Below are positions 19,432 to 27,150 of a DNA stretch of 56,777 nt, one piece after another. This DNA is from Alphaproteobacteria bacterium. GTDB taxonomy: Bacteria; Pseudomonadota; Alphaproteobacteria; Micavibrionales; Micavibrionaceae. The stretch covers positions 1-56,777 of the forward strand of contig JAUIIA010000014.1 in assembly GCA_030432025.1 (NCBI GenBank), read 5' to 3'. The translations under genes were made by a program, and so were the position numbers. The notes under the pieces are model-generated. The model had not been told where the DNA came from and did not search any database. It worked only from the letters and a program-made list of their open reading frames with translations. How positions within the stretch are numbered: the first letter of the stretch is position 1; the number at the start of each line of letters is the position of its first letter.

Positions 19432-20643
19432 CTATCTGTCAATCTCTCCGAAAACAATATCGAGCGAACCGATGATCGAAACCGTATCGGCCAGCTGGTG
19501 TCCCTTGCTCATGAAATCAAGCGCCTGCAAATGCGGGAAGCCCGGAGCACGAATACGGCATCTATATGGACGGTTCGTTCCGTCAGAAACAAGGAATACA
19601 CCAAACTCACCTTTCGGTGCTTCAACGGCTGTATATGTCTCACCTTTCGGCACATGATACCCTTCGGTATACAGTTTGAAGTGGTGAATCATCGCCTCCA
19701 TAGACGACTTCATCTCCGCGCGCGGTGGCGGACAAACCTTGTAATCATTCGTCTTGCAATCACCATCAGGCATTTTTTCAATCGCCTGTTTCATGATCTT
19801 GATTGATTCATACATCTCCGCCATGCGCACAAGATAACGAGCGTAGCAGTCACCCGTCTTACCGACAGGAATATCAAAGTCGAAATCTTCGTATGAATCG
19901 TAAGGCTGTGATTTACGCAAATCCCATGCGACGTTCGAACCACGAAGCATCGGGCCGCTAAAGCCCCAATCAAGCGCGTCTTCCGTGGAAACTGTACCAA
20001 TATCAACAGTGCGCTGCTTGAAAATACGGTTATCGGTCAGCAGGCTTTCAATATCATTCAGGAATTTCGGCAGGCCCTCGACCCAATCCATCATGTCATC
20101 CAGTAATCCTGCCGGCAGATCACGCGCAACACCACCAGGACGGAAGTAGTTCGCGTGCAGACGCGCACCGCAAACACGGTCATAGAATTCCATACCCTTT
20201 TCACGCTCTTCAAAGCCCCAAAGAGCCGGCGTTAATGCCCCAACATCAAGGGCAAAGGTCGTGATGTTCAGAATATGGTTGAGGATACGTCCAAGCTCGC
20301 AATACAAAACACGAATGTACTGCCCACGCTTAGGCACAGTAATACCGAGCAGCTTTTCAGTCGCCAGAGCAAATGCATGCTCCTGGTTCATCGGCGCAAC
20401 GTAATCAAGGCGGTCGAAATACGGCAAAGCTTGCGTATAAGTCTTATGCTCGATCAACTTCTCCGTACCACGGTGAAGCAAACCAATATGCGGATCAGCG
20501 CGTTCGACAATCTCACCTTCCATCTCAAGCACCAGACGCAATACACCGTGGGCCGCAGGATGCTGCGGGCCGAAATTCATTGTGTACGGCTTGATTTGTG
20601 TCTCTTCCGAGATATCAACTGTATTTTTTTCTACTGCGGACAT
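19432..20643 (-). CDS. nuoD: NADH-quinone oxidoreductase subunit D
   Basis: Forms the quinone site together with NuoB. Hallmarks: [59 protein letters not shown] and the C-terminal [10 protein letters not shown]. The ATG at 20643 was chosen (403 residues) because it has an AAGGG ribosome site and begins two bases after the nuoC stop; a frame reading back to 20682 would only overlap nuoC. Separate nuoC and nuoD genes fit alphaproteobacteria rather than the fused gammaproteobacterial nuoCD. Confidence 0.96.
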   Translation of the reverse strand: MSAVEKNTVDISEETQIKPYTMNFGPQHPAAHGVLRLVLEMEGEIVERADPHIGLLHRGTEKLIEHKTYTQALPYFDRLDYVAPMNQEHAFALATEKLLGITVPKRGQYIRVLYCELGRILNHILNITTFALDVGALTPALWGFEEREKGMEFYDRVCGARLHANYFRPGGVARDLPAGLLDDMMDWVEGLPKFLNDIESLLTDNRIFKQRTVDIGTVSTEDALDWGFSGPMLRGSNVAWDLRKSQPYDSYEDFDFDIPVGKTGDCYARYLVRMAEMYESIKIMKQAIEKMPDGDCKTNDYKVCPPPRAEMKSSMEAMIHHFKLYTEGYHVPKGETYTAVEAPKGEFGVFLVSDGTNRPYRCRIRAPGFPHLQALDFMSKGHQLADTVSIIGSLDIVFGEIDR

Positions 20644-20645
20644 GC

Positions 20646-21293
20646 TTACCCTTCTGTCCTTCCTTGCTTGGTGCTCACCCAACCATGTTCAGGCTTGGTG
20701 CCCTTCTCATCGCCCGGAAGCTGTACATCTGTCAGACCTTCCCACGGTGAGAGTGTATCGAAGTTACGGAATTCCTGTGTTAGCTCAACCGGCTCATACA
20801 CAACGCGTTTAAGCTCGTCATCGTAACGCAGCTCGACATGCCCGGTCAGAGGGAAGTCTTTACGTTGCGGGTGCCCCTCGAAACCGTAATCGGTCAAAAT
20901 ACGGCGTAGGTCGGTATTACCGTCAAACAGCACACCATACATGTCCCAAACTTCACGTTCGAACCATCCCGCACAGCTAAAGATATCCGTCACACTAGGG
21001 ATCGGAGTCTCCTCATCAGTAAACACACTAATGCGTGCCCGGTGGTTATGGCGCAATGACAACAGATTGTAGACCACCTCAAAACGTTGCTCACGCTCGG
21101 GATAATCAACACCTGTGATATCGATCAAAACACGGAAATAGCATTCTTTATCATCGCGCAGAAAGTTCAAAATGCGCTTGATCTCATCAGCCTTGGCAAA
21201 AAGCTTGAGCTCCTCATGATCAAAACGGTAGCCTTCAAGGCTCCCTTCCATCTTCTCGGAAATATAGTCAGCTAAGTCTTTTAAGGCATCCAT
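20646..21293 (-). CDS. nuoC: NADH-quinone oxidoreductase subunit C
   Basis: Peripheral-arm subunit (30 kDa subunit family), 215 residues. It shows the signature [17 protein letters not shown]-like region, [62 protein letters not shown]. The C-terminal 30 residues are variable. It sits between nuoB (6 bp) and nuoD (2 bp). Confidence 0.97.
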   Translation of the reverse strand: MDALKDLADYISEKMEGSLEGYRFDHEELKLFAKADEIKRILNFLRDDKECYFRVLIDITGVDYPEREQRFEVVYNLLSLRHNHRARISVFTDEETPIPSVTDIFSCAGWFEREVWDMYGVLFDGNTDLRRILTDYGFEGHPQRKDFPLTGHVELRYDDELKRVVYEPVELTQEFRNFDTLSPWEGLTDVQLPGDEKGTKPEHGWVSTKQGRTEG

Positions 21294-21299
21294 AACTAT

Positions 21300-21875
21300 C
21301 TATCTCGCGATCCGTGTATCTTCACGTTGAATCTTTTTCTGCAACTGTAGCAAGCCATACACAAGTGCCTCAGCCGTTGGTGGGCAGCCCGGCACATAAA
21401 TATCAACAGGAACAATACGGTCACAGCCACGCACAACCGAGTATGAATAATGGTAATACCCGCCGCCATTCGCACACGACCCCATGGAGACAACCCAACG
21501 CGGCTCAGGCATCTGGTCATACACACGGCGCAATGCCGGCGCCATTTTGTTCGTTAGCGTACCCGCAACAATCATGACGTCTGACTGACGTGGAGATGGG
21601 CGTGGAATCATACCGAAACGGTCAAGGTCATAACGGCTCATGTAGGCGTGAATCATCTCCACCGCACAACAGGCCAGACCAAACGTCATCGGCCAGAGTG
21701 AACCTGTTCGCGCCCAGTCAAACAAGGCATCCGCATTTGTAAGCAAGAAACCTTTCTCTTCCAGTGTCTTGGATATAGCCTGCGGCACGACATCCTGTTC
21801 CTCAGGCAAAGGAACATCAACACCTGTGCGGAAGTCATATTCCGGCGCTGCTATAATTTTTTTATCGTGACCCAT
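21300..21875 (-). CDS. nuoB: NADH-quinone oxidoreductase subunit B (cluster N2)
   Basis: Carries the terminal 4Fe-4S cluster N2 that reduces quinone. The 191-residue protein has the tandem Cys69-Cys70 in [11 protein letters not shown], Cys134 in [17 protein letters not shown] and Cys164 in [12 protein letters not shown]. The N-terminal 45 residues are variable and charged. It lies 20 bp after nuoA. Confidence 0.98.
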   Translation of the reverse strand: MGHDKKIIAAPEYDFRTGVDVPLPEEQDVVPQAISKTLEEKGFLLTNADALFDWARTGSLWPMTFGLACCAVEMIHAYMSRYDLDRFGMIPRPSPRQSDVMIVAGTLTNKMAPALRRVYDQMPEPRWVVSMGSCANGGGYYHYSYSVVRGCDRIVPVDIYVPGCPPTAEALVYGLLQLQKKIQREDTRIAR

Positions 21876-21895
21876 AAAATATTCGCTTCAGGCAT

Positions 21896-22267
21896 TTACT
21901 CCCAATCGAGCGCGCCTTTCTTCCATTCATAGATAAAACCGACAGTCAGGATGGTCAGAAACACAACCATCGACCAGAACCCGAAAACGCCGATTGTTCC
22001 AAGTGATATAGCCCACGGGAACAGGAACGCAATTTCGAGATCAAAAATAATGAACAACAATGTCACGAGATAGAACCGCACATCAAACTTGTTTCTGGAA
22101 TCGGAAAACGCGTCAAACCCGCACTCATAAGCGGAAAGCTTGTCTGGGTCCGGGTTTTGCTTACCCAACAGCAAAGAACCCAAAATCATCACCACCGACA
22201 TACCGGCAGCGATAACGATAAAAATGAGTATCGGCAGATAATTGATTAGTAAGTCTTCGGAGGCCAT
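21896..22267 (-). CDS. nuoA: NADH-quinone oxidoreductase subunit A
   Basis: Three-helix membrane subunit of complex I, 123 residues, with the conserved cysteine loop [42 protein letters not shown]. It is the first gene of the nuoA-F transcript. An AAAGGA ribosome site lies 6 bases upstream. tRNA-Asp lies 106 bp upstream on the same strand with no clear terminator between, so read-through from the tRNA promoter is possible. Confidence 0.97.
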   Translation of the reverse strand: MASEDLLINYLPILIFIVIAAGMSVVMILGSLLLGKQNPDPDKLSAYECGFDAFSDSRNKFDVRFYLVTLLFIIFDLEIAFLFPWAISLGTIGVFGFWSMVVFLTILTVGFIYEWKKGALDWE

Positions 22268-22373
22268 GCGTAGTCCTTTGAAATCTTTTTAATTATTTAG
22301 CATTGGCCGGACCTAAAAGAAACCCGTATTTCTGAGAATTCTAATAAAGATTAGAGAAAATAAAAACCTCAAA

Positions 22374-22450
22374 TGGCGCGAGTGACGAGACTTGAACTCG
22401 CGGCCTCCGCCGTGACAGGGCGGCGCTCTAACCAACTGAGCTACACCCGC
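22374..22450 (-). tRNA. tRNA-Asp (GTC)
   Basis: A 77-base cloverleaf with acceptor GCGGGTG paired to CACTCGC, discriminator G and an encoded CCA. D-arm AGCTCAGTTGGTTAGAGC, anticodon loop CTGTCAC (anticodon GTC), T-arm GCGAG-TTCAAGT-CTCGT. All stems pair, so the gene looks functional. No duplicate of its 3' end is seen nearby, unlike tRNA-Val and tRNA-His in this window. Confidence 0.98.
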
Positions 22451-22466
22451 GCATCTGAGATGTGTT

Positions 22467-22496
22467 GGTATATCAATATCAGGCTTGGCCTGTCAA
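22467..22496 (-). promoter_or_regulatory. Promoter of tRNA-Asp
   Basis: On the minus strand a perfect -35 TTGACA (22496 to 22491) is followed after 18 bases by TATACC (22472 to 22467). An overlapping ATATAC gives a 17-base spacer. The tRNA 5' end lies 16 bases further on. Confidence 0.65.
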
Positions 22497-22519
22497 CGCG
22501 AATTTCATCAAAAAATGCC

Positions 22520-23641
22520 TTATGCCGCTAAGTTTTCTTCAGCAGGGTGAAAATCCAATTCCAGAGCATTCGCAACGGCTTGATGTGTGATTTTACCTTT
22601 GCAAACATTCAAGCCATTTAGGAAGTTCGGATTATCATTCAGCGCAGCCTTCCACCCCTGCTCCGCAAGCCTCAGTGCATACGGAAGTACGGAATGGTTC
22701 AACGCCAGTGCAGATGTCAAAGGCACCGCACCCGGCATATTCGCCACACAATAATGAACAACATTATCAACCACATAGCTTGGGTCACCATGAGTGGTTG
22801 CCTTACTGGTTTCCGCACAGCCACCTTGATCAATCGCGATATCGACAAAGACAGTGCCCGGAATCATACCCGACAGCATGTCCTTCTTAATCAACATAGG
22901 CGCGGATGCACCGGGAATCAGAACCGCACCGATAATCAGGTCAGAGGTCTGCACCAACTCTTCTAACGTACCCGTGTTGGAATAAATGATATTCGCACGG
23001 CCGATGAAATATTCATCAAGGAAGCGCATGCGCTCATTGTTCTTTTCAAGAATCGTAACATTAGCCCCGAGACCTGTCGCCATTTGCGCAGCGTGAAAAC
23101 CAGACGTTCCGCCACCGATAATTAATACTTCTGCTGGCTTAACTCCGGGAACACCACCAATAAGGCGTCCTGTACCACCATTATGCTTTTGAAGATGATA
23201 TGAGCCGACCTGTACGGACAAGCGTCCTGCAATCTCGCTCATCGGCTGTAGCAATGGCAAGGAACGTCCGTCTTGTCCCGTCACCGTCTCATACGCAATG
23301 GCAATACAGCCCGAATCCATCAACCCCTTAGCCTGAGCCGGGTCCGCAGCAAGGTGAAGATAGGTAAACAGCACCTGATCCTCGCGCAACATGGCGCATT
23401 CCTGTGGCTGTGGCTCCTTGACCTTAATGATCATCTCAGCGCGCTCGAAAACTTCTTTGGCTGTGCCGACAATCTCGGCACCGGAAGCTTGATATACATC
23501 ATCGGTAAAATTAATGGCATCCCCTGCACCCGTTTCAACCAAGACAGTATGCCCGCGGGACGTAAACTCCTTCACGGAGGATGGGACCAGCCCTACGCGG
23601 TGTTCTAGTGTCTTAATTTCTTTGGGAACGCCAATGATCAT
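22520..23641 (-). CDS. ald: Alanine dehydrogenase
   Basis: NAD-dependent interconversion of L-alanine and pyruvate plus ammonia. The 373-residue length is standard. Seen: N-terminal MIIGVPKEIKTLEHRVGLVPSSV, the substrate-site IIKVKEPQ, the YLHLAAD motif, the Rossmann loop VLIIGGGTSGFHAA near residue 170, and the DIAIDQGGCAETSKATTHGDP signature. It is the third gene after ispG and gabD on this strand, with 18 bp to gabD. Confidence 0.95.
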   Translation of the reverse strand: MIIGVPKEIKTLEHRVGLVPSSVKEFTSRGHTVLVETGAGDAINFTDDVYQASGAEIVGTAKEVFERAEMIIKVKEPQPQECAMLREDQVLFTYLHLAADPAQAKGLMDSGCIAIAYETVTGQDGRSLPLLQPMSEIAGRLSVQVGSYHLQKHNGGTGRLIGGVPGVKPAEVLIIGGGTSGFHAAQMATGLGANVTILEKNNERMRFLDEYFIGRANIIYSNTGTLEELVQTSDLIIGAVLIPGASAPMLIKKDMLSGMIPGTVFVDIAIDQGGCAETSKATTHGDPSYVVDNVVHYCVANMPGAVPLTSALALNHSVLPYALRLAEQGWKAALNDNPNFLNGLNVCKGKITHQAVANALELDFHPAEENLAA

Positions 23642-23659
23642 ATATACCTGCTTTCTATT

Positions 23660-25108
23660 TTAAATACCTGAAAGCAAAATATATTTCATCTCCATGAATT
23701 CATCAATGCCATAACGGGAACCTTCGCGCCCGATGCCGGACTGCTTGATACCACCGAACGGTGCGACCTCGGTGGAAAGTATCGGCGTATTCACCGCTAC
23801 CATTCCATACTCAAGTGCCTCAGCCGTGCGCCATACGCGTGCCATATCCTTGGCATAGAAATATGAAGCCAGACCATAAATCGTATCGTTGGCTTGCTTA
23901 ATCACATCTGCTTCATCCGTGAACTTGAACAGCGGAGCAACGGGGCCGAATGTCTCTTCGGTCGCAATCTTCATATCGTCATCCATGTCCCGTAAAACGG
24001 TAGGCTCGAAAAACGTACCGCCCAAGCCATGGGCCTTACCCCCGACCATCACGGCTGCCCCATGCGTCTTCGCATCTTCAATATGGTCTTCGACTTTCTC
24101 GATCGCGGCTTCATTAATCAGCGGGCCAATATCCACGCCGTCCTCATCCCCATAACCAACCTTAAGCGCCTCTACGGCCTCGGCGAATTTATCAGCAAAG
24201 ATATCGTATACGCCCTTTTGTACATAGATACGGTTTGCGCAAACGCATGTCTGCCCTGCATTTCGAAACTTACAGGCAATCGCGCCTTTAACCGCTTCAT
24301 CAATGTCAGCATCGTCAAAGACAATGAACGGCGCATTCCCGCCAAGCTCGAAAGAAACTTTCTTGATCGTATCTGCGCATTGCTTCATCAAAATGCGCCC
24401 GACTTCCGTAGAGCCGGTGAAGGACAGCTTACGGACGCGATCATCCTCACACAGAGCCTGCCCGACTTCTGCGGCTTCATCCGTTGTTACAATGTTCAAT
24501 ACACCTTTAGGAATACCCGCCTCTTCCGCGAGCATAGCCAAAGCCGTCGCGGACAGCGGTGTGTCTTCGCCCGGCTTGATAACCACAGTACAACCCGCCG
24601 CCAAAGCAGGTGCTGCTTTGCGGGTAATCATCGCATTGGGGAAATTCCATGGTGTAATCATCGCGCACACACCGATAGGCTGCTTTTGCACAAATATGCG
24701 CTGCCCTTCATTTGTGTGCGGAATAATATCACCGTAGGTGCGCTTGGCTTCTTCGGCATACCACTCAACGAAGCTGGCACCGTAACCGATTTCACCACGA
24801 GATTCAGCGAGAGGCTTGCCTTGCTCAGCAGTCAAAATTTGTGCGAGGTCTTCAAGGTTATCGAGAATAAGGTCATGCCACTTACGTAGGATTTTGCCAC
24901 GCTCCTTACCTGTTAGCTTCGCCCATTCAGGGAAAGCTTCATACGCGGCATCTATTGCATTGGTGGTATCATTGGCGGTACACGCCGTGACTTGCGCTAT
25001 CTCTTCATTATTCGCCGGATTATTAACCGCAAACGTTCCTGACCCCTCATACCACTCTCCATCGATGTAAGCTTTACCGACTAGTAATTGGCTATTGTTC
25101 AGTTTCAT
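23660..25108 (-). CDS. gabD: Succinate-semialdehyde dehydrogenase (aldehyde dehydrogenase family)
   Basis: A 482-residue NAD(P)-dependent aldehyde dehydrogenase. Closest to the GabD subgroup by pattern: [75 protein letters not shown], catalytic Glu in [16 protein letters not shown] and catalytic Cys in [11 protein letters not shown], and the end motif [23 protein letters not shown]. It oxidises succinate semialdehyde to succinate. The start overlaps the ispG stop (ATGA), an unusual pairing. Confidence 0.92.
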   Translation of the reverse strand: MKLNNSQLLVGKAYIDGEWYEGSGTFAVNNPANNEEIAQVTACTANDTTNAIDAAYEAFPEWAKLTGKERGKILRKWHDLILDNLEDLAQILTAEQGKPLAESRGEIGYGASFVEWYAEEAKRTYGDIIPHTNEGQRIFVQKQPIGVCAMITPWNFPNAMITRKAAPALAAGCTVVIKPGEDTPLSATALAMLAEEAGIPKGVLNIVTTDEAAEVGQALCEDDRVRKLSFTGSTEVGRILMKQCADTIKKVSFELGGNAPFIVFDDADIDEAVKGAIACKFRNAGQTCVCANRIYVQKGVYDIFADKFAEAVEALKVGYGDEDGVDIGPLINEAAIEKVEDHIEDAKTHGAAVMVGGKAHGLGGTFFEPTVLRDMDDDMKIATEETFGPVAPLFKFTDEADVIKQANDTIYGLASYFYAKDMARVWRTAEALEYGMVAVNTPILSTEVAPFGGIKQSGIGREGSRYGIDEFMEMKYILLSGI

Positions 25109-26346
25109 GCGGCGTCTTTCTCCTGTCCGAAGCGTTTCTGGATATACTCATCAACCAGTGTCTGGAATTCGGCAGCGATATTATCACCACGCAATGTCTG
25201 AGCTTTCTTGCCGTCAATAAAGACGGGGGCAACGGGGCTTTCACCCGTTCCGGGCAATGAAATACCGATATCGGCATGTTTGGACTCACCCGGCCCGTTA
25301 ACAATACAGCCCATTACGGCAACTTTTAATGTTTCAACACCGGGATACTCACTTTTCCAGACTGGCATCTTCACATCTAGATAACGCTGAATGTCTTGTG
25401 CGAGTTCCTGAAAGAATGTGGATGTGGTACGTCCGCATCCCGGACACGCGGCAACTTCTGGTGTAAATGAACGAAGGCCGAGAGCCTGAAGAATTTCCTT
25501 ACAAACCTTAACCTCTAACGTCCTGTCACCACCCGGCTCGGGTGTAAGTGAGGCGCGGATCGTGTCGCCAATCCCATCCTGCAAGAGAATCCCCTCACCC
25601 AAAGCCGTTGCCACGATCCCTTTCGAGCCCATACCTGCCTCTGTCAGGCCCAAGTGGAGTGCATAATCACAACGCTCGGCTAATGCGCGGTAAACGGCTA
25701 CCAAATCCTGTACACGGCTAACCTTGGCAGAGAGAATAATCTTGTCCTTACCAAGCCCCATTTCGACGGCTTTCTCTGCGCTTATGATCGCGGATTGTAC
25801 GAGCGTCTCACGCATAACCGCATCCGCTTCCCACGGCTCGTCACGCTCTGCATTCTCATCCATCAATTTTGTCGCAAGGGTTGCGTCCAAACTGCCCCAG
25901 TTAACGCCAATTCGCACGGCCTTACCATATTCGATCGCTTTTTCGATCATGACTTCGTATTGCGCATCACGCTTCTTACCAAATCCGACATTGCCCGGAT
26001 TAATGCGGTATTTATCAAGCGCTTCACAAAGACCGGGATTATCGCTCAAAAGCGTATGACCGTTATAATGAAAACATCCGGCCAACGGGACATCCAAACC
26101 GTCCTTCTCAAGACGCTCACGAAGCGCGATAACGCCTTCTGCCGCCTCCTGATTATTGACGGTCACTCGAACGATTTCGGACCCCGCCAAAAACAGCTCT
26201 TTCACTTGCTGATATGTTTTTTCAACGTCAGCGGTGTCTGTATTGGTCATCGATTGCACAACAATGGGCGCGTCACCGCCAACAACCACGTTCCTGACTT
26301 TAACGGGATGCGTCTTGTGCCTTGGCTTTTGAATGATCTGAACCAT
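25105..26346 (-). CDS. ispG: 4-hydroxy-3-methylbut-2-en-1-yl diphosphate synthase
   Basis: Iron-sulfur enzyme of the MEP isoprenoid pathway (GcpE). The 413-residue protein has the TIM-barrel start [20 protein letters not shown] and the C-terminal cluster domain with CPGCGRT and [22 protein letters not shown], which give the three conserved Cys and the Glu ligand. It heads the ispG-gabD-ald operon. Upstream, a tRNA-Val 3' fragment repeat begins about 45 bp from its start. Confidence 0.97.
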   Translation of the reverse strand: MVQIIQKPRHKTHPVKVRNVVVGGDAPIVVQSMTNTDTADVEKTYQQVKELFLAGSEIVRVTVNNQEAAEGVIALRERLEKDGLDVPLAGCFHYNGHTLLSDNPGLCEALDKYRINPGNVGFGKKRDAQYEVMIEKAIEYGKAVRIGVNWGSLDATLATKLMDENAERDEPWEADAVMRETLVQSAIISAEKAVEMGLGKDKIILSAKVSRVQDLVAVYRALAERCDYALHLGLTEAGMGSKGIVATALGEGILLQDGIGDTIRASLTPEPGGDRTLEVKVCKEILQALGLRSFTPEVAACPGCGRTTSTFFQELAQDIQRYLDVKMPVWKSEYPGVETLKVAVMGCIVNGPGESKHADIGISLPGTGESPVAPVFIDGKKAQTLRGDNIAAEFQTLVDEYIQKRFGQEKDAA

Positions 26347-26392
26347 GGGCTTTATGTAGCCCTAAAGCTCCATAAAAGCAAGAAAATGCAAA

Positions 26393-26434
26393 ATCAAAAA
26401 GAGGGAAGACGGTGGGCGATGACAGGGTCGAACT
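26393..26434 (-). repeat. Duplicate 3' end of tRNA-Val plus trailer (tRNA fragment)
   Basis: Bases 26397-26434 match 26511-26548, inside and after the true tRNA-Val, at 37 of 38 positions; an ATC-plus-A-run extension carries the repeat to 26393. In tRNA orientation the fragment holds the T-loop half, the 3' acceptor strand and the trailer, but no D-arm or anticodon. The single mismatch changes the encoded CCA to CCG. The two copies lie 114 bases apart, in the same orientation. Confidence 0.93.
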
Positions 26435-26507
26435 CCATTCGCTCCGCGAATGCTTATTACCAAAAGGCAGTTCGCTTCAACGCGAAAGCCGAACGGTTCT
26501 AAAGATA
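26435..26507 (-). repeat. Miniature tRNA-tail element, copy at tRNA-Val
   Basis: The segment between the two tRNA-Val 3' copies. One end is the hairpin CATTCGC-TCC-GCGAATG (26436-26452); the other is TTCTAAAGATA (26497-26507). From hairpin start to this motif is 72 bases. Both ends recur at the same relative places beside tRNA-His (34203-34275, 73 bases), while the middle differs. A second short hairpin (TTCGC/GCGAA) lies in the middle. Too short to code for protein. Confidence 0.8.
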
Positions 26508-26523
26508 ATCAAAAGAGGGAAGA

Positions 26524-26598
26524 TGGTGGGCGATGACAGGGTCGAACTGCCGACATCCTCGGTGTAAACGAGGCGCTCTACCACTGAGCTAATCGCCC
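26524..26598 (-). tRNA. tRNA-Val (TAC)
   Basis: A 75-base cloverleaf: acceptor GGGCGAT paired with ATCGCCC, discriminator A, encoded CCA; D-arm AGCTCAGTGGTAGAGC; anticodon stem CCTCG/CGAGG with loop TTTACAC (anticodon TAC); T-arm GGCAG-TTCGACC-CTGTC. The gene is complete, so the nearby repeat is a duplication and not a disruption. Confidence 0.97.
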
Positions 26599-26608
26599 TC
26601 GATGGGAA

Positions 26609-26637
26609 TGTATACTGACTTGGACTTTAAAGATCAA
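26609..26637 (-). promoter_or_regulatory. Promoter of tRNA-Val
   Basis: TTGATC (26637 to 26632), a 17-base spacer and TATACA (26614 to 26609) on the minus strand, 11 bases before the tRNA 5' end. It lies just past the hupB terminator, so the tRNA has its own promoter. Confidence 0.6.
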
Positions 26638-26649
26638 GCTTAAACGTAA

Positions 26650-26682
26650 GAAAAAAGCCCCGCTGTTAAGCGAGGCTTTTAA
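26650..26682 (-). terminator. Rho-independent terminator of hupB
   Basis: Minus-strand hairpin AAAAGCCTCGC / GCGGGGCTTTTTT with a 6-base loop (TTAACA) and a run of T, 22 bases after the hupB stop. The stem has one G-T pair. It separates hupB from tRNA-Val. Confidence 0.88.
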
Positions 26683-26704
26683 ATCCTTAGAGCGGTAACA
26701 AGAA

Positions 26705-26980
26705 TTACTTGTTAACGGCTTCTTTCAGCTCTTTACCGGCCTTGAATTTAGGCTGCTTAGAAGCTGGAATCTTGATCGGCTCACCCGTACGTGGGTTACG
26801 GCCTGTTGTAGCAGCGCGCTTAGCAACGGAAAATGTACCGAAGCCAACGAGACGAACATCATCACCTTTTTTCAAAGATGTCTTGATCGCGTCGATAACA
26901 GCGTCAACAGCTGCAGATGCTTTTGTTTTAGGAATGTCAGCAGCGTCTGCTACTTTAGATACAAGATCTTGCTTATTCAT
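26705..26980 (-). CDS. hupB: DNA-binding protein HU
   Basis: A 91-residue nucleoid-associated HU protein. It shows the family pattern [70 protein letters not shown], including the DNA-contacting arm with Arg-Asn-Pro-x-Thr-Gly. It follows lon, as in many proteobacteria, and ends at a strong terminator. Confidence 0.97.
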   Translation of the reverse strand: MNKQDLVSKVADAADIPKTKASAAVDAVIDAIKTSLKKGDDVRLVGFGTFSVAKRAATTGRNPRTGEPIKIPASKQPKFKAGKELKEAVNK

Positions 26981-27150
26981 AAGAATCCCCTTTTCGGTTT
27001 TAAGTTAAGCAAATTAAAAAGTTCTTTTGAAATTACTAAAAAAATCCAAAAAAACCCGTTCCGAAAACCCGACACAACTCTCCTGAAACGAAGAGTCATC
27101 AAGGTTTTCGAGACTTGATACGAATCTTTTAGGCCTTTTTTAGACAGGAA

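Noticed and set aside
22330-22373. TTCTAATAAAGATT behind tRNA-Asp as a further copy of the element end
   Set aside because: AT-rich, with gaps in the match and no hairpin or tRNA duplicate.
24029-24889. Long open frame (286 codons) opposite gabD, and similar ones opposite purL (14639-15244), lon (27154-27759), ispG (25795-26502) and LptD
   Set aside because: Each lies wholly or mostly inside a gene with clear family motifs on the other strand, and none has recognisable motifs or a ribosome site; they are shadow frames.
27080-27125. Two small hairpins between lon and hupB
   Set aside because: Stems of 5-6 bp with no T run; not a convincing terminator or operator.
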